A stretch of 64,000 bases of DNA from assembly GCA_029215795.1 (NCBI GenBank), contig JARDYH010000002.1, positions 11,029,001-11,093,000 on the forward strand, given 5' to 3'. The stretch comes from Anniella stebbinsi. Taxonomy: Eukaryota > Chordata > Lepidosauria > Squamata > Anniellidae. The position numbers and the translations under genes are program-made. How positions within the stretch are numbered: position 1 is the stretch's first letter; each line of letters begins with the position of its first letter. Shown piece by piece: positions 60,601-62,998 of the stretch. Below the pieces are notes generated by a model. That model ran no database searches. It was not told the origin of the DNA and was given only the letters and a program-made list of their open reading frames with translations.

Positions 60601-62483
60601 GCGGGGCGCGGCGGCTGCTGGTGGTGGTGGTGGTGGAGCTTGGCCAGGCTTTCCGAGTCCTCCTTGCCCCCCACCGGGCGGAAGGCGCTGGAGTGGTGGT
60701 AGGGGGCGGCAGCAGCCCCCTTGCCCCGGGGCTGCCCTTCCAGCAGGTGGGGCTGGTGAGCCGCGGGGCCGCGGGAGCCTCCGCCCTCGGCCGCGGGGGA
60801 ACACGCAGCCTCGCCGCTGCCGCTGCCCTCGAAGGCCCGCGGGTCCCTCCCTCCGCCGCTGCCGCTGCTGGCCTGAGGGGCGGCGGCCGCGGGAGGAGTG
60901 CCCAGCCCGGCGACGGCCCCCCCTTCGCTGCCGGGGTCGGCCAGGTCCAGGAAGGCTTGGCGCAGCAGGCTGGGGCTCTCCCCGGCCAGAGCCGAGCAGC
61001 CGGGCGGCTGCGGAGGAGGCTGCAGGTACGTGGGCAGCCCCGGCAGCCCCCCGGGGGCACGCGGCGGCCAGAACATGCAGAAGGGGGGGTAGAAGGCGGC
61101 GGCGGCGGCCGCGGCGGCCGCGTCTTTCCTGGTGCCCGGCCAGAAGAGCCCCGAGAGGCCGGCTCCGGCCGCGGGGGCGCCCCCGGCGGCGGCGGCCGCT
61201 TTGTGACCGGCGGGCCCGGCCTGTCCCCCGACGGCCAGCGCCTCGGCGTCCTCCTTCTTGTGGCAGAGGCTGAAGGCGGCGGCGGCGGCGGCGGCGGGGA
61301 AGCCGTAGGGGTGCGGGAAGAGCCCCCCGCAGCCGGGGAACTTCTGCAGCACGCCCCCGAAAGACGAGCCCTTGCTGGGCACCGGGATGACCGGGTAGTT
61401 CCGCGCAGTCTTGCCGGCCCCGCCGCTGCCGTGCGCTGCCGCCGCCGCGGCCGCCGCGGCCGCCGCCACCGCTTCCTGGAGGTCGTCGTCGTCGTCGAAG
61501 CGGGCGCGCTTCTGGTGGAGGTCGGGCGGGGGTGGCGGCGGGGGCGGCGCGGCCAGCAGGTGGGGGCTCAGCAGGCCGCCCCCTACGCCTACCACGGCGG
61601 CCTTGACAGAGCCCAGCGGGTGGCAGTGGGGTGCTGAGGAGCCGCCGCCGCCGCCCCCGCCCCCGGGCGGGCCATGGTGGTGGTGATGGTGGTGGTGATG
61701 GGACTGCGAGGCCTGGGGCAGGGCCCGCTTGCGGCTGCCCCCGTTGAACATGGCCTTGACGTCCTCCCACGCGAAGACCATCTCGTCCTGCGGGGCCTTG
61801 TCGGTGAGCTTGAGGTGGCGCCGCCACGAGTTGAAGTTGGCGGCGTCAGGCTGCGTGTACTTGGCGTCGGGCGTGCGGTGCGAGTGGAAGATGAACTTGT
61901 TGGGCGAGAAGTACATGCTGCAGTAGCTGCACTTGATGCACTTGGCCCGCGAGCTGTTGTAGCGCGCCGGGATGAAGCTACCCCGGCAGCCCCAGGCACA
62001 CTCATGGGACACGTCGAAGGCGAAGTTGTCGGGCAGCTTGGGCGGCCGGTTCTCGCCCAGGAAGGACTTGCACAGGCGCTCAGCCTCGCGCTTGGTGATC
62101 ATGCCGCAGCGCCGCGACGAGATGGGCATGGCCCCGGCCCGCCGCAGGATCTCCAGTTGCACGGGGGTGCACTGCACGCAGGTGATGCCCAGCGCCACCC
62201 GACGGTTGTGGATCTCGTTGTAGCTGAAGTTCTTCAGCAGCGTGTTGGAGATCTGCGCCAGGCACAGCCGCTCCTGGCCGTCGATCACCAGCGACACGAT
62301 GGGGATGCCATACAGGATCACCTGGCCCACCTGGTTGGGCTTCATGGCGCCTCCGTGGGCAGAGCCGCGGGGCGGTGGAGCCGGTGGCGGGGGCTGCGCT
62401 TGGCTCAGGGAGTCCGCCGCGAAGGCGTTGATCGGTGCCGCCAGGAGGAGCTCGGTAGGGCCTGGCAAGGGGCTGCTGGCCAT
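27773..62483 (-). CDS. SKOR2: SKOR2 gene, complete coding span (7 coding exons), SKI-family corepressor
   Basis: Seven coding exons join in frame to 979 residues (human is about 1015). Order: conserved N-terminus MASSPLPGP; SKI/SNO/DAC domain about residues 48-145 (ILYGIPIVSLVIDGQERLCL...); SMAD4-binding c-SKI-type region about 150-247 with Cys/His ligand residues (SHECAWGCRG, CIKCSYC, FIFHSHR); His9 at 262-270; long low-complexity Ala, Gly, Pro and Glu tracts; C-terminal coiled coil from exons 5-6 (FEQIDLRRRLEQEFQVLK, MKRELAYREEMVQQLQ); final IPYAASLIRKEKLG. The family acts in the nucleus as a transcriptional corepressor of TGF-beta/BMP signalling with HDACs, and SKOR2 is needed for cerebellar Purkinje neuron differentiation. 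SKOR1 is excluded because N-terminus, linker motifs (YPVIPVPSKG, HLLEG, YHHSSAFRPVGGK) and C-terminus follow SKOR2. Introns are 6935, 389, 12978, 445, 6872 and 4152 bp. No autoregulatory site is identifiable. Confidence 0.97.
27920..28055. repeat. Foldback repeat, 'CCCAGCATTCCCCAGC' family, copy 3 (SKOR2 intron 6)
   Basis: CTACAACTCCCAGCATTCCC and GGGAATGCTGGGAGTTGTAG are exact inverse complements around CAGCCTTGGCTGGCT. Outer ends CAATCCTATGTACG and GAACATGTACAGGTTTG. Confidence 0.88.
28121..28295. mobile_element. hAT-like foldback MITE, left part only, copy 11
   Basis: Starts TAGGGTGGCCATATGAGAAG, reaches the centre (TATACTAGTGTGACC), and is cut at AAAGAGGGC where an L2-like fragment begins. 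Confidence 0.82.
28296..28728 (+). mobile_element. L2-like LINE 3' fragment (SKOR2 intron 6)
   Basis: Degenerate coding (AAACAACTTGGGACCAGGAT = LGPGY-like; AGTGGGCCTTCTCTGCAGTGG = AFSAV-like) followed by TTAATATTGTGAACCGCTGG...GGTATATAAATGCCAC and AAATAAATA tail. Antisense to SKOR2. Confidence 0.7.
28770..29402 (+). mobile_element. CR1-clade LINE 3' fragment split by a MITE
   Basis: Frame to 28990 reads GHPMKLIGGRFRADKRKDFF, TQRIVKLWNSLPQDVVMATN, LDGFKRGLDRFLEEKAICGY then stop. The 3' UTR resumes after the MITE at 29313 and ends TATGTTCTTA at 29401. Confidence 0.88.
28993..29312. mobile_element. hAT-like foldback MITE, type A, copy 12 (nested in LINE)
   Basis: 320 bp full-length copy inserted just after the LINE stop codon. 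TAGGCTGACCATATGAAAAG to CTTTTCATATGGTCAGCCTA. Target duplication not obvious. Confidence 0.92.
29403..30145. other. SKOR2 intron 6, repeat-poor stretch
   Basis: No repeat or coding frame recognised. Contains TTTAATTGCGGGCTTTAAAC and CTGCTGCGCGGCTGTAAGAG. Nothing further can be supported. Confidence 0.4.
30146..30465. mobile_element. hAT-like foldback MITE, type B, copy 13
   Basis: TAGGGTGACCAGATAAAATC to GATTTTATCTGGTCACCCTA with perfect 8-bp duplication CTGTTACA (30138-30145, 30466-30473). Confidence 0.95.
30604..30922. mobile_element. hAT-like foldback MITE, type A variant, copy 14
   Basis: TAGGGTGACCATATGGAAAG to CTTTTCATATGGTCACCCTT (terminal A changed to T). Perfect 8-bp duplication GGATAGGA (30596-30603, 30923-30930). 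About 140 bp from copy 13. Confidence 0.93.
30931..31987. other. SKOR2 intron 6, upstream of its donor region
   Basis: 31450-31760 contains C/T- and G-rich unique sequence; 31440-31500 has inverse pieces CCATATGATTGCTCAG and GAGCAATTGTATGG. No element recognised; the small open frames here lack family features. Confidence 0.4.
31988..32055 (-). CDS. SKOR2: SKOR2 coding exon 6 (coiled coil)
   Basis: 68 bp, acceptor TCCCATAG, donor AATT|GTAAGT, entering in phase 1 and leaving in phase 0. Encodes NNFQDQMKRELAYREEMVQQ then LQI, essentially identical to the human exon. Confidence 0.97.
32660..32795 (-). mobile_element. LINE 3' UTR fragment
   Basis: GAGTCTTGAAAACATCACAATAG, CTAGATCAGACCACAGGACC, CTGTTCACAGGTGGCCAACC: diverged version of the block at 3418-3690. 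Confidence 0.65.
32876..32948. repeat. Repeat of the 'cccattgagtccagtgggg' family
   Basis: GCATGTCTATTAGAAATAAAACC then CCATTGAGTCCAGTGGGGCT then TATGTATAGGGTTGCAGTC. See 16730-16826. Confidence 0.6.
33430..33845 (-). mobile_element. R4/Dong-type (uncertain) LINE C-terminal fragment with L2-type tail
   Basis: The minus frame (33770 to 33600) reads DKYTPLAMEVKELWQQEKFT, IIPLVTLATGITSKKIY, resembling the 'KYtpLaxElk..W....vvPvviGAtGxxtKn' C-terminal motif of some LINEs. 33470-33600 is homologous, inverted, to 46920-47060. At 33760-33845 lies an L2-like tail ATTATTATTTGTATCCCACC in minus orientation, probably a separate insertion. Confidence 0.6.
33848..33892 (-). mobile_element. Short CR1 3' end
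   Basis: AGAATCATAGAATGGTAGAG then TCGGAAGGGGCCCATAAGGC, the CR1 3' terminal consensus. Confidence 0.75.
33976..34072 (+). repeat. (CTAT)n microsatellite
   Basis: About 95 bp of CTAT units with three ATCATCTAT interruptions. Confidence 0.95.
34411..34456 (+). repeat. (GA)n microsatellite
   Basis: GA run with one GC interruption. Confidence 0.95.
35079..35397. mobile_element. hAT-like foldback MITE, type A, copy 15
   Basis: TAGGCTGACCATCTGAAATG to CTTTTCAGATGGTCAGCCTA. TATTTAG flanks both ends (7 bp). Confidence 0.9.
35962..36135 (-). mobile_element. tRNA-Ala-derived SINE fragment
   Basis: ACATAGGAACACAGGATGTTGCC, ATACCGAGTCAAGAAATTGG, CCATCTAACCCAGTACTGTT, CTCTCCAGGGTATCAGGCAG, GGAGATGCTGAGGAACAAACC. 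Same order as 49755-49970, which retains the tRNA-like head. Confidence 0.7.
36300..36935 (-). mobile_element. CR1-clade LINE 3' fragment
   Basis: Minus frame 36753-36540 reads GHSMKLIGGRFRTDKKKDSF, IQHIVKQWNSLPRDVVMATN, LDGFKSGLDKF; 3' UTR runs to 36320 (AACATAAGATCAGTGTGCTGG). The upstream end at 36760-36930 adds more coding remnants (GTATGAGGAATGG.. as MRNGCK-like). Antisense direction equals SKOR2 sense. Confidence 0.85.
37391..37562. repeat. Foldback repeat, 'CAGTGGAGGCTGGTGGCTC' family, copy 1
   Basis: CACTCTGGGTTTCAGACAGAACCAG is matched by CTGGTTCTGATGGAAATCCAGAGTG in inverse, separated by ATGGGTTCAGTACCTTGGATAGC. Members also at 40627-40890, 53300-53525 and 62588-62808. Strings given in part. 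Confidence 0.85.
37600..38140 (-). mobile_element. L2-like LINE 3' fragment
   Basis: Minus frame 38120-37791 reads ARFNVLVLTYKALHGLGPQC, LTERLSQHEPIRT, RERAFSVVAPQLWNDLPDEA, RLAPTLLSFCRQVKTFL, the C-terminus of L2-group LINEs. The 3' tail is the CTATACTGCCCCATAGCCGA, AGCTCTCTGGGTGGTTTACA block. 38140-38220 is a separate plus-oriented tail. Confidence 0.88.
38928..39026 (-). CDS. SKOR2: SKOR2 coding exon 5 (coiled coil)
   Basis: 99 bp, acceptor TTGTTCTAG, donor TTCA|GTAAGA, phase 1 both ends. Encodes EELQKVLFEQIDLRRRLEQE then FQVLKGTASFPVF, the first half of the C-terminal coiled coil. Confidence 0.97.
39027..39471 (-). other. SKOR2: SKOR2 intron 4
   Basis: 445-bp GT-AG intron, AT-rich, no repeat except a short G10 near 39040. 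Short introns 2 and 4 flank small exons, as in the family's conserved C-terminal exon cluster. Confidence 0.9.
39472..39537 (-). CDS. SKOR2: SKOR2 coding exon 4
   Basis: 66 bp, acceptor CATTAAG, donor AAAG|GTAAAG, phase 1 both ends. Encodes GEPIQETNPPHSLKKDVENM plus GK. The acceptor's AAG and short pyrimidine tract are weak by vertebrate standards. Confidence 0.95.
39798..39833 (+). repeat. (ATC)n microsatellite
   Basis: Twelve ATC units. Confidence 0.95.
39900..40262. repeat. Foldback repeat with an inserted element
   Basis: AGCCTTCCCCAACTTTGTGC at the left and CCAGCTTGGGGAAGACTG at the right are the ends of the 'ccctccaga' foldback family; inner arms CTACAACTCCCATAATCCCC and GGGAATTGTAGTC. 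Between them 39930-40150 shows ATGACACGATAGTCAATGGTG duplicated with its partner at 40083, suggesting a second nested element. Confidence 0.65.
40627..40890. repeat. Foldback repeat, 'CAGTGGAGGCTGG' family, copy 2
   Basis: GGGCTTTAGTCAGAACCAGC and GCTGGTTCTGACTGAAATCC are the arms. The right part carries a second GATAGCTCCTTTAGAG block, so it is partly duplicated. Confidence 0.75.
41416..41830. mobile_element. hAT-like element, type C, copy 2
   Basis: TAGGGTGACCCTATTTGGGG to CCTGACAGTTGGTAA. Inverted relative to 15240-15671. The left end shares TAGGGTGACC with the 320-bp MITE family, suggesting relatedness at the terminus only. No transposase. Confidence 0.75.
42240..42440 (+). mobile_element. 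tRNA-derived SINE (CORE/MIR-like)
   Basis: Pol III A-box-like TAGTGTAGAGGTTAGGC and B-box GAGTTCAAATC are present in tRNA spacing; a conserved body follows (CACTAACTCTCAGCCTAACC, CTCATAGGCTTGTTTTCAGG, GATAAAAGGAGAAGATG) and it ends CCTTTGGAGGAAGGGTAAGA. Too degenerate to be a tRNA gene. Confidence 0.82.
43075..43415 (+). mobile_element. CR1-clade LINE 3' fragment
   Basis: WNLLPQDVVATNLDAFRRVL, DKSLEEKAINGY then stop, followed by the CTGATGGCTATGCACTACCTCC 3' UTR start. Interrupted by the AATGCGC element beginning near 43415. Possibly the same insertion as 43800-44325 or an adjacent one. Confidence 0.75.
43415..43766. mobile_element. CpG-rich dispersed element with AATGCGC motifs, copy 2
   Basis: Starts TAGGGTCCCCTCTACAAGGA and ends CTTGTAGAGGCAGCCTA; the terminal CCTCTACAAG is inverted at the right. 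At least seven TGCGC motifs on the two strands (AATGCGC, GCGCATT). A palindromic CGATTATGCGCATAATCG sits near the left end. Copy 1 is at 10516-10892. Confidence 0.85.
43767..44325 (+). mobile_element. CR1-clade LINE 3' fragment, long copy
   Basis: Frame pieces: [96 protein letters not shown] then stop (44144), then 3' UTR to TACTGTTCTTA at 44325. The best-preserved member of this group here; it also shows the YKIMHGVEKVDRE segment linking it to CR1. Confidence 0.9.
44403..44562 (-). mobile_element. tRNA-Ala-derived SINE fragment, diverged
   Basis: GAAAGGAAGCCTCTTTCACTGAG, GTCTACTGCAGATACCAGCT, GAGACCAATGGAGATGCCAG and TACTGCTGAGCTGTAGCCC; the last resembles the inverse of a tRNA-Ala 5' end (GGGCTAYAGCTCAG). 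Confidence 0.65.
44652..44785. repeat. Foldback repeat, 'CCCAGCATTCCCCAGC' family, copy 4
   Basis: CATACAATTCCCAGCATGCC against GGAATGCTGGGAGTTGTAGC, outer arms GATGCAATCCTATGTGTGTTT and AACATGCATAGATTGTGCC. A half copy precedes it at 44585-44652. Confidence 0.85.
45020..45340. mobile_element. hAT-like foldback MITE, type A variant, copy 16
   Basis: TAGGGTGACCTTATGGAAAG to CTTTTCATATGGTCACCCTA. CACCTG-type interior. Flanking duplication not seen. Confidence 0.9.
45546..45610 (+). repeat. 24-bp tandem repeat, about 2.6 units
   Basis: GGGGCCCAATCCAGATTGGG repeated with G-run spacing; each unit contains the short inverse CCAATC/GATTGG. Confidence 0.92.
46870..47200 (+). mobile_element. R4/Dong-type (uncertain) LINE C-terminal fragment plus retroelement tail
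   Basis: Plus-strand reading gives SVTGITSKNYTENLQKLGLP, KYIHTNIQKEVILKTCSIIR, KFLNL, the LINE motif ending 'LLGTAxIlRkvL'-like. Inverted homologue at 33470-33600. Followed by (AAT)n at 47097-47134 and the inverted TTCTTACTCGCCTCTCCCTC tail. Confidence 0.6.
47097..47134 (+). repeat. (AAT)n microsatellite
   Basis: Twelve AAT units between two opposing retroelement tails. Confidence 0.95.
48002..48321. mobile_element. hAT-like foldback MITE, type B, copy 17
   Basis: TAGGGTGACCAGATAAAATC to GATTTTGCCTGGTCAGCCTA. Flanking 8-mers CGTCAGGT and CTTCAGGT match at 7 of 8. Confidence 0.93.
48695..48772. repeat. Half copy of the 'CCCAGCATTCCCCAGC' foldback family
   Basis: GCATGCTGGGAGTTGTAGGA then TGTCTAAACATGCATAGGAT; left arm absent. 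Confidence 0.75.
48900..49610 (+). other. Unidentified low-repeat segment with a 98-residue open frame
   Basis: Frame 48940-49236 reads MPDPGLGQDDSSDEDLDITG and continues acidic, Ser/Pro-rich, ending ATTWRQSATWDS. The following sequence (CTTATAAGCTTTCAGTTGGG, then TGGACC/CTTGTGTTTTGC/CTTGCCTGCC) reminds me of LTR or other retroelement 3' regions in reptiles, but I cannot assign a family. No splice sites tie it to SKOR2 and it is antisense to it. Not called as a gene. Confidence 0.3.
49755..49970 (-). mobile_element. tRNA-Ala-derived SINE
   Basis: On the minus strand the head reads TGAGATGCTCAGAGGTAGAG, CAGCTGCATTGCATGCAGAA, GGTCCCAGGTTCAATAACC, a tRNA-Ala(TGC)-like sequence with an intact B-box GGTTCAAT. 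The body then matches 35962-36135 and ends with CACATTCCTATG. Confidence 0.82.
50566..50706. repeat. Foldback repeat, 'ccctccaga' family
   Basis: AGCCTTCTCCATCTTAGTGT at left, GACCACGTTGTGGAAGGCTG at right, with GTCCTTCAGATGTTTTGGAT and CCAAAACATCTGGAGGGGAC as arms. Confidence 0.78.
50975..51100. repeat. Foldback repeat, 'gagtcttg...caagactc' family
   Basis: ACAAGAGTCTTGCTGCACCA and GGTGCCTCAAGACTCTTGCT are the outer arms; AAATGTATTTTGGCATAAGC and ACTTATGCCAAAATACATTT the inner ones. Fragments at 12300-12375 and 63565-63665. Confidence 0.78.
51300..52400. promoter_or_regulatory. Repeat-poor AT-rich block near SKOR2 exon 3, candidate enhancer
   Basis: Apart from a (CT)n run at 51654-51692, no repeat is recognised for over 1 kb, in contrast to the rest of the intron. 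It includes homeodomain-type TAAT/ATTA sites (GCAATTAATAATCTTATTGC, TTTAATTTGTATAATG). No conservation data available; the call rests on repeat depletion and position. Confidence 0.35.
51654..51692 (+). repeat. (CT)n microsatellite
   Basis: About 19 uninterrupted CT units. Confidence 0.95.
52516..52590 (-). CDS. SKOR2: SKOR2 coding exon 3
   Basis: 75 bp, acceptor TTGTTTTTAG, donor GCAG|GTAAAC, phase 1 both ends. Encodes KNKEHTFFITDSEHPGGDFW then RNIA, close to human KNKEHSFFITDSDASGGDFW. Confidence 0.96.
52591..52979 (-). other. SKOR2: SKOR2 intron 2, GC-AG type
   Basis: 389 bp. Begins GCAAGA after TCAG and ends TTTTTAG. GC donors normally need a strong match elsewhere in the 5' site; AG|GCAAG fits that rule. 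No GT donor nearby preserves the frame. Confidence 0.88.
52980..53040 (-). CDS. SKOR2: SKOR2 coding exon 2 (GC donor)
   Basis: 61 bp after acceptor GCTGGCAG. Reads VQKSKEGNQVVVSAKETNFS plus one base, aligned to human SQKTKENNQVIVSTKDDNSFS. The only frame-compatible end is TCAG|GCAAGA at 52980/52979, a GC donor. The joined codon is G|AA (Glu), giving FS-E-KNKEH. Confidence 0.93.
53300..53525. repeat. Foldback repeat, 'CAGTGGAGGCTGG' family, copy 3
   Basis: CACCCTGGGTTTCAATCAGA and TCTGACTGAAACCCAGAATG arms; GTGCTGTACCCTAGCC in the middle; ends CGGAGGCTAGTGCCTCCG and CATCAGCCTCCACTGGG. Confidence 0.85.
53863..53972. repeat. Foldback repeat, 'ccctccaga' family
   Basis: TTTGGACTCCAGCTTCCATC and GATGAGAGTTGTAGTCCAAA arms, GGAGGGCCACAGGTTGTGC right end, GCCAGCATGGCCGATAGTC centre. 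Left outer end missing. Confidence 0.75.
54230..54440. repeat. Tandem 'ggatttaaattagagtagac' units within a dispersed repeat
   Basis: Three successive units of about 44 bp: GAATGGGATTTAAATTAGAG then TAGACCTATTGAAGTGAGTA and so on, closing with CTAGCATTGGATACAAGG. Single units of the same family, TAAGTNGGAYTAACATTGGATAC-like, occur at 57055-57180, 57600-57640 and 59345-59580. Confidence 0.75.
55640..55785. repeat. Foldback repeat, 'CCCAGCATTCCCCAGC' family, copy 5
   Basis: CTAAAATTCCCAGCATTCCC and GGGAATGCTGGGAGTTGCAG with AGCTGGCT centre; the outer left arm (GTGCACTCTTATGCCCATTT) is diverged. Confidence 0.85.
55873..56191. mobile_element. hAT-like foldback MITE, type A, copy 18
   Basis: TAGGCTGACCATATGGAAAG to CTTTTCATATGGTCACCCTA; no clear duplication. 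Confidence 0.9.
56285..56390. repeat. Foldback repeat, 'ccctccaga' family, diverged
   Basis: CTCCAGACATTTTTGGACTT, CCCAGCATTCCTCACCATTG and GGCTTCTGGGAGTTGAAGCC, CCCCAAAACATCTTGACAACC. Confidence 0.65.
57192..57512. mobile_element. hAT-like foldback MITE with mixed termini, copy 19
   Basis: Left end is type A (TAGACTGACCATATGAAAAG), right end is type B (GACCTGGATTTTATCTGGTC, AGCCTA). CCTCAGT flanks both sides (7 bp), so it moved as a unit with two different ends. Confidence 0.9.
57765..57815 (+). mobile_element. Short CR1 3' end
   Basis: AAGGGCTGGACTTGGCCTAGA, TGATCCTTCCAGATTCTAAATC: CR1 3' terminal consensus in plus orientation. Confidence 0.65.
58345..58381 (+). repeat. (GA)n microsatellite
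   Basis: GA-rich run with GGGA interruptions. Confidence 0.9.
58798..58866. repeat. Repeat of the 'cccattgagtccagtgggg' family
   Basis: AGGTCTACTCAGAAGTAAAT, CCCATTGCATCCAATGGGGC, TTGCTCCTAGGTTAGTGGGT. Inverse core CCCATTG...CAATGGG. Confidence 0.7.
59976..62483 (-). CDS. SKOR2: SKOR2 coding exon 1 (large exon)
   Basis: 2508 bp, 836 codons, starting ATGGCC and ending TACAAAGAT before donor GTAAAT (59975-59970), phase 0. It encodes both conserved DNA/SMAD-related domains and the low-complexity linker. A second in-frame Met (residue 47, MKPNQVGQV) lies just before the SKI/SNO/DAC domain; residue 1 is preferred because MASSPLPGP is conserved in the human protein. Acidic segment from about residue 680 (PSEDSSEEEEDEEE...) and a proline run near the end are typical. 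The exon is so GC-rich that antisense and shifted frames of 260-640 residues stay open; these are not genes. Confidence 0.97.
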
Positions 62484-62515
62484 GGTCCTGGGGCCCCGGG
62501 AGGCTCCTGGGCAAG
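62484..62515 (-). other. SKOR2: SKOR2 5' UTR portion of coding exon 1 and its likely 3' splice site
   Basis: Reading on the minus strand, a pyrimidine tract (TTTCTTTCTCTCCCCTGCAG) ends at 62516, only 33 bases before the ATG. This is a strong acceptor, so at least one noncoding 5' exon probably lies further upstream, beyond 62516 and perhaps outside the window. Confidence 0.6.
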
Positions 62516-62587
62516 CTGCAGGGGAGAGAAAGAAAGCAAGCCATGAGGACTAGTGCCCTGTTTACAGTGATGGAATAAATGTACAAA

Positions 62588-62808
62588 CAGTGGAGGCCAG
62601 AGGCTCCTATGTCAGTGGTGTGAGTCTCTCTGTGTGAATCCGCTCTGGGTTTCGGTCGGAACCAGCCAGGACTCTTAACAGAGCTATCCAAGGTGCTGAA
62701 ACCATTTTGGAGATAGGATTCAGCACTTTGGATAGCTCCATTAGAGTAATGACGGAAACCCAGAGCGGATACACTGCCCACTGAAATAGGGGCTGCCAGC
62801 TTCCATTG
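62588..62808. repeat. Foldback repeat, 'CAGTGGAGGCTGG' family, copy 4, upstream of SKOR2 ATG
   Basis: ACAGTGGAGGCCAGAGGCTC left, GGGGCTGCCAGCTTCCATTG right; arms CGCTCTGGGTTTCGGTCGGA and GGAAACCCAGAGCGGAT. Lies 70 bp beyond the predicted 5' UTR acceptor, followed by A18-19 (62811-62830). Confidence 0.85.
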
Positions 62809-62885
62809 GATAAAAAAAAAAAAAAAAAAATTGTCAGAGCCTTTCTTAAGATATTGAAAGAAGTGCAAGATAATCTATAATACAG

Positions 62886-62998
62886 TTGAGGCCTCTAGAT
62901 GTTTTGGTCTACAATTCCCATGATCCCTCACTATTGGTTAAAGCCTATGGGAGTTGTAGGCCAAAGGATCTAGAGGGCCACAAGTTGCCCACCCCTGA
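62886..62998. repeat. Foldback repeat, 'ccctccaga' family
   Basis: GAGGCCTCTAGATGTTTTGG, CTACAATTCCCATGATCCCT and TATGGGAGTTGTAGGCCAAA, CTAGAGGGCCACAAGTTGCC. Ends CCACCCCTGACC. Confidence 0.8.

Larger units (their letters stand above)
59650..62560. promoter_or_regulatory. SKOR2: CpG island over SKOR2 coding exon 1
   Basis: Very high G+C with frequent CG dinucleotides through the whole exon and about 300 bp into intron 1. Typical of developmental transcription-regulator genes, where such islands are often Polycomb targets. The actual promoter may lie upstream if a 5' UTR intron exists. Confidence 0.7.

Noticed and set aside
60020..61637. Plus-strand open frames of 417 and 422 residues
   Set aside because: Antisense shadows of SKOR2 exon 1; low-complexity translation and no conserved domain.
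59917..61827. 636-residue minus-strand open frame, rich in Arg/Gly/Pro
   Set aside because: It is SKOR2 exon 1 read in another frame. The GC-rich codons of the real exon leave few stops in shifted frames; composition is Arg/Gly/Pro noise.
61674..62546. 290-residue plus-strand open frame
   Set aside because: Antisense of the conserved SKI/SNO/DAC coding region; the conservation belongs to the minus frame.
62080..62868. 262-residue minus-strand open frame running into the SKOR2 exon
   Set aside because: Starts in a foldback repeat, crosses the predicted splice acceptor and is out of the SKOR2 frame.
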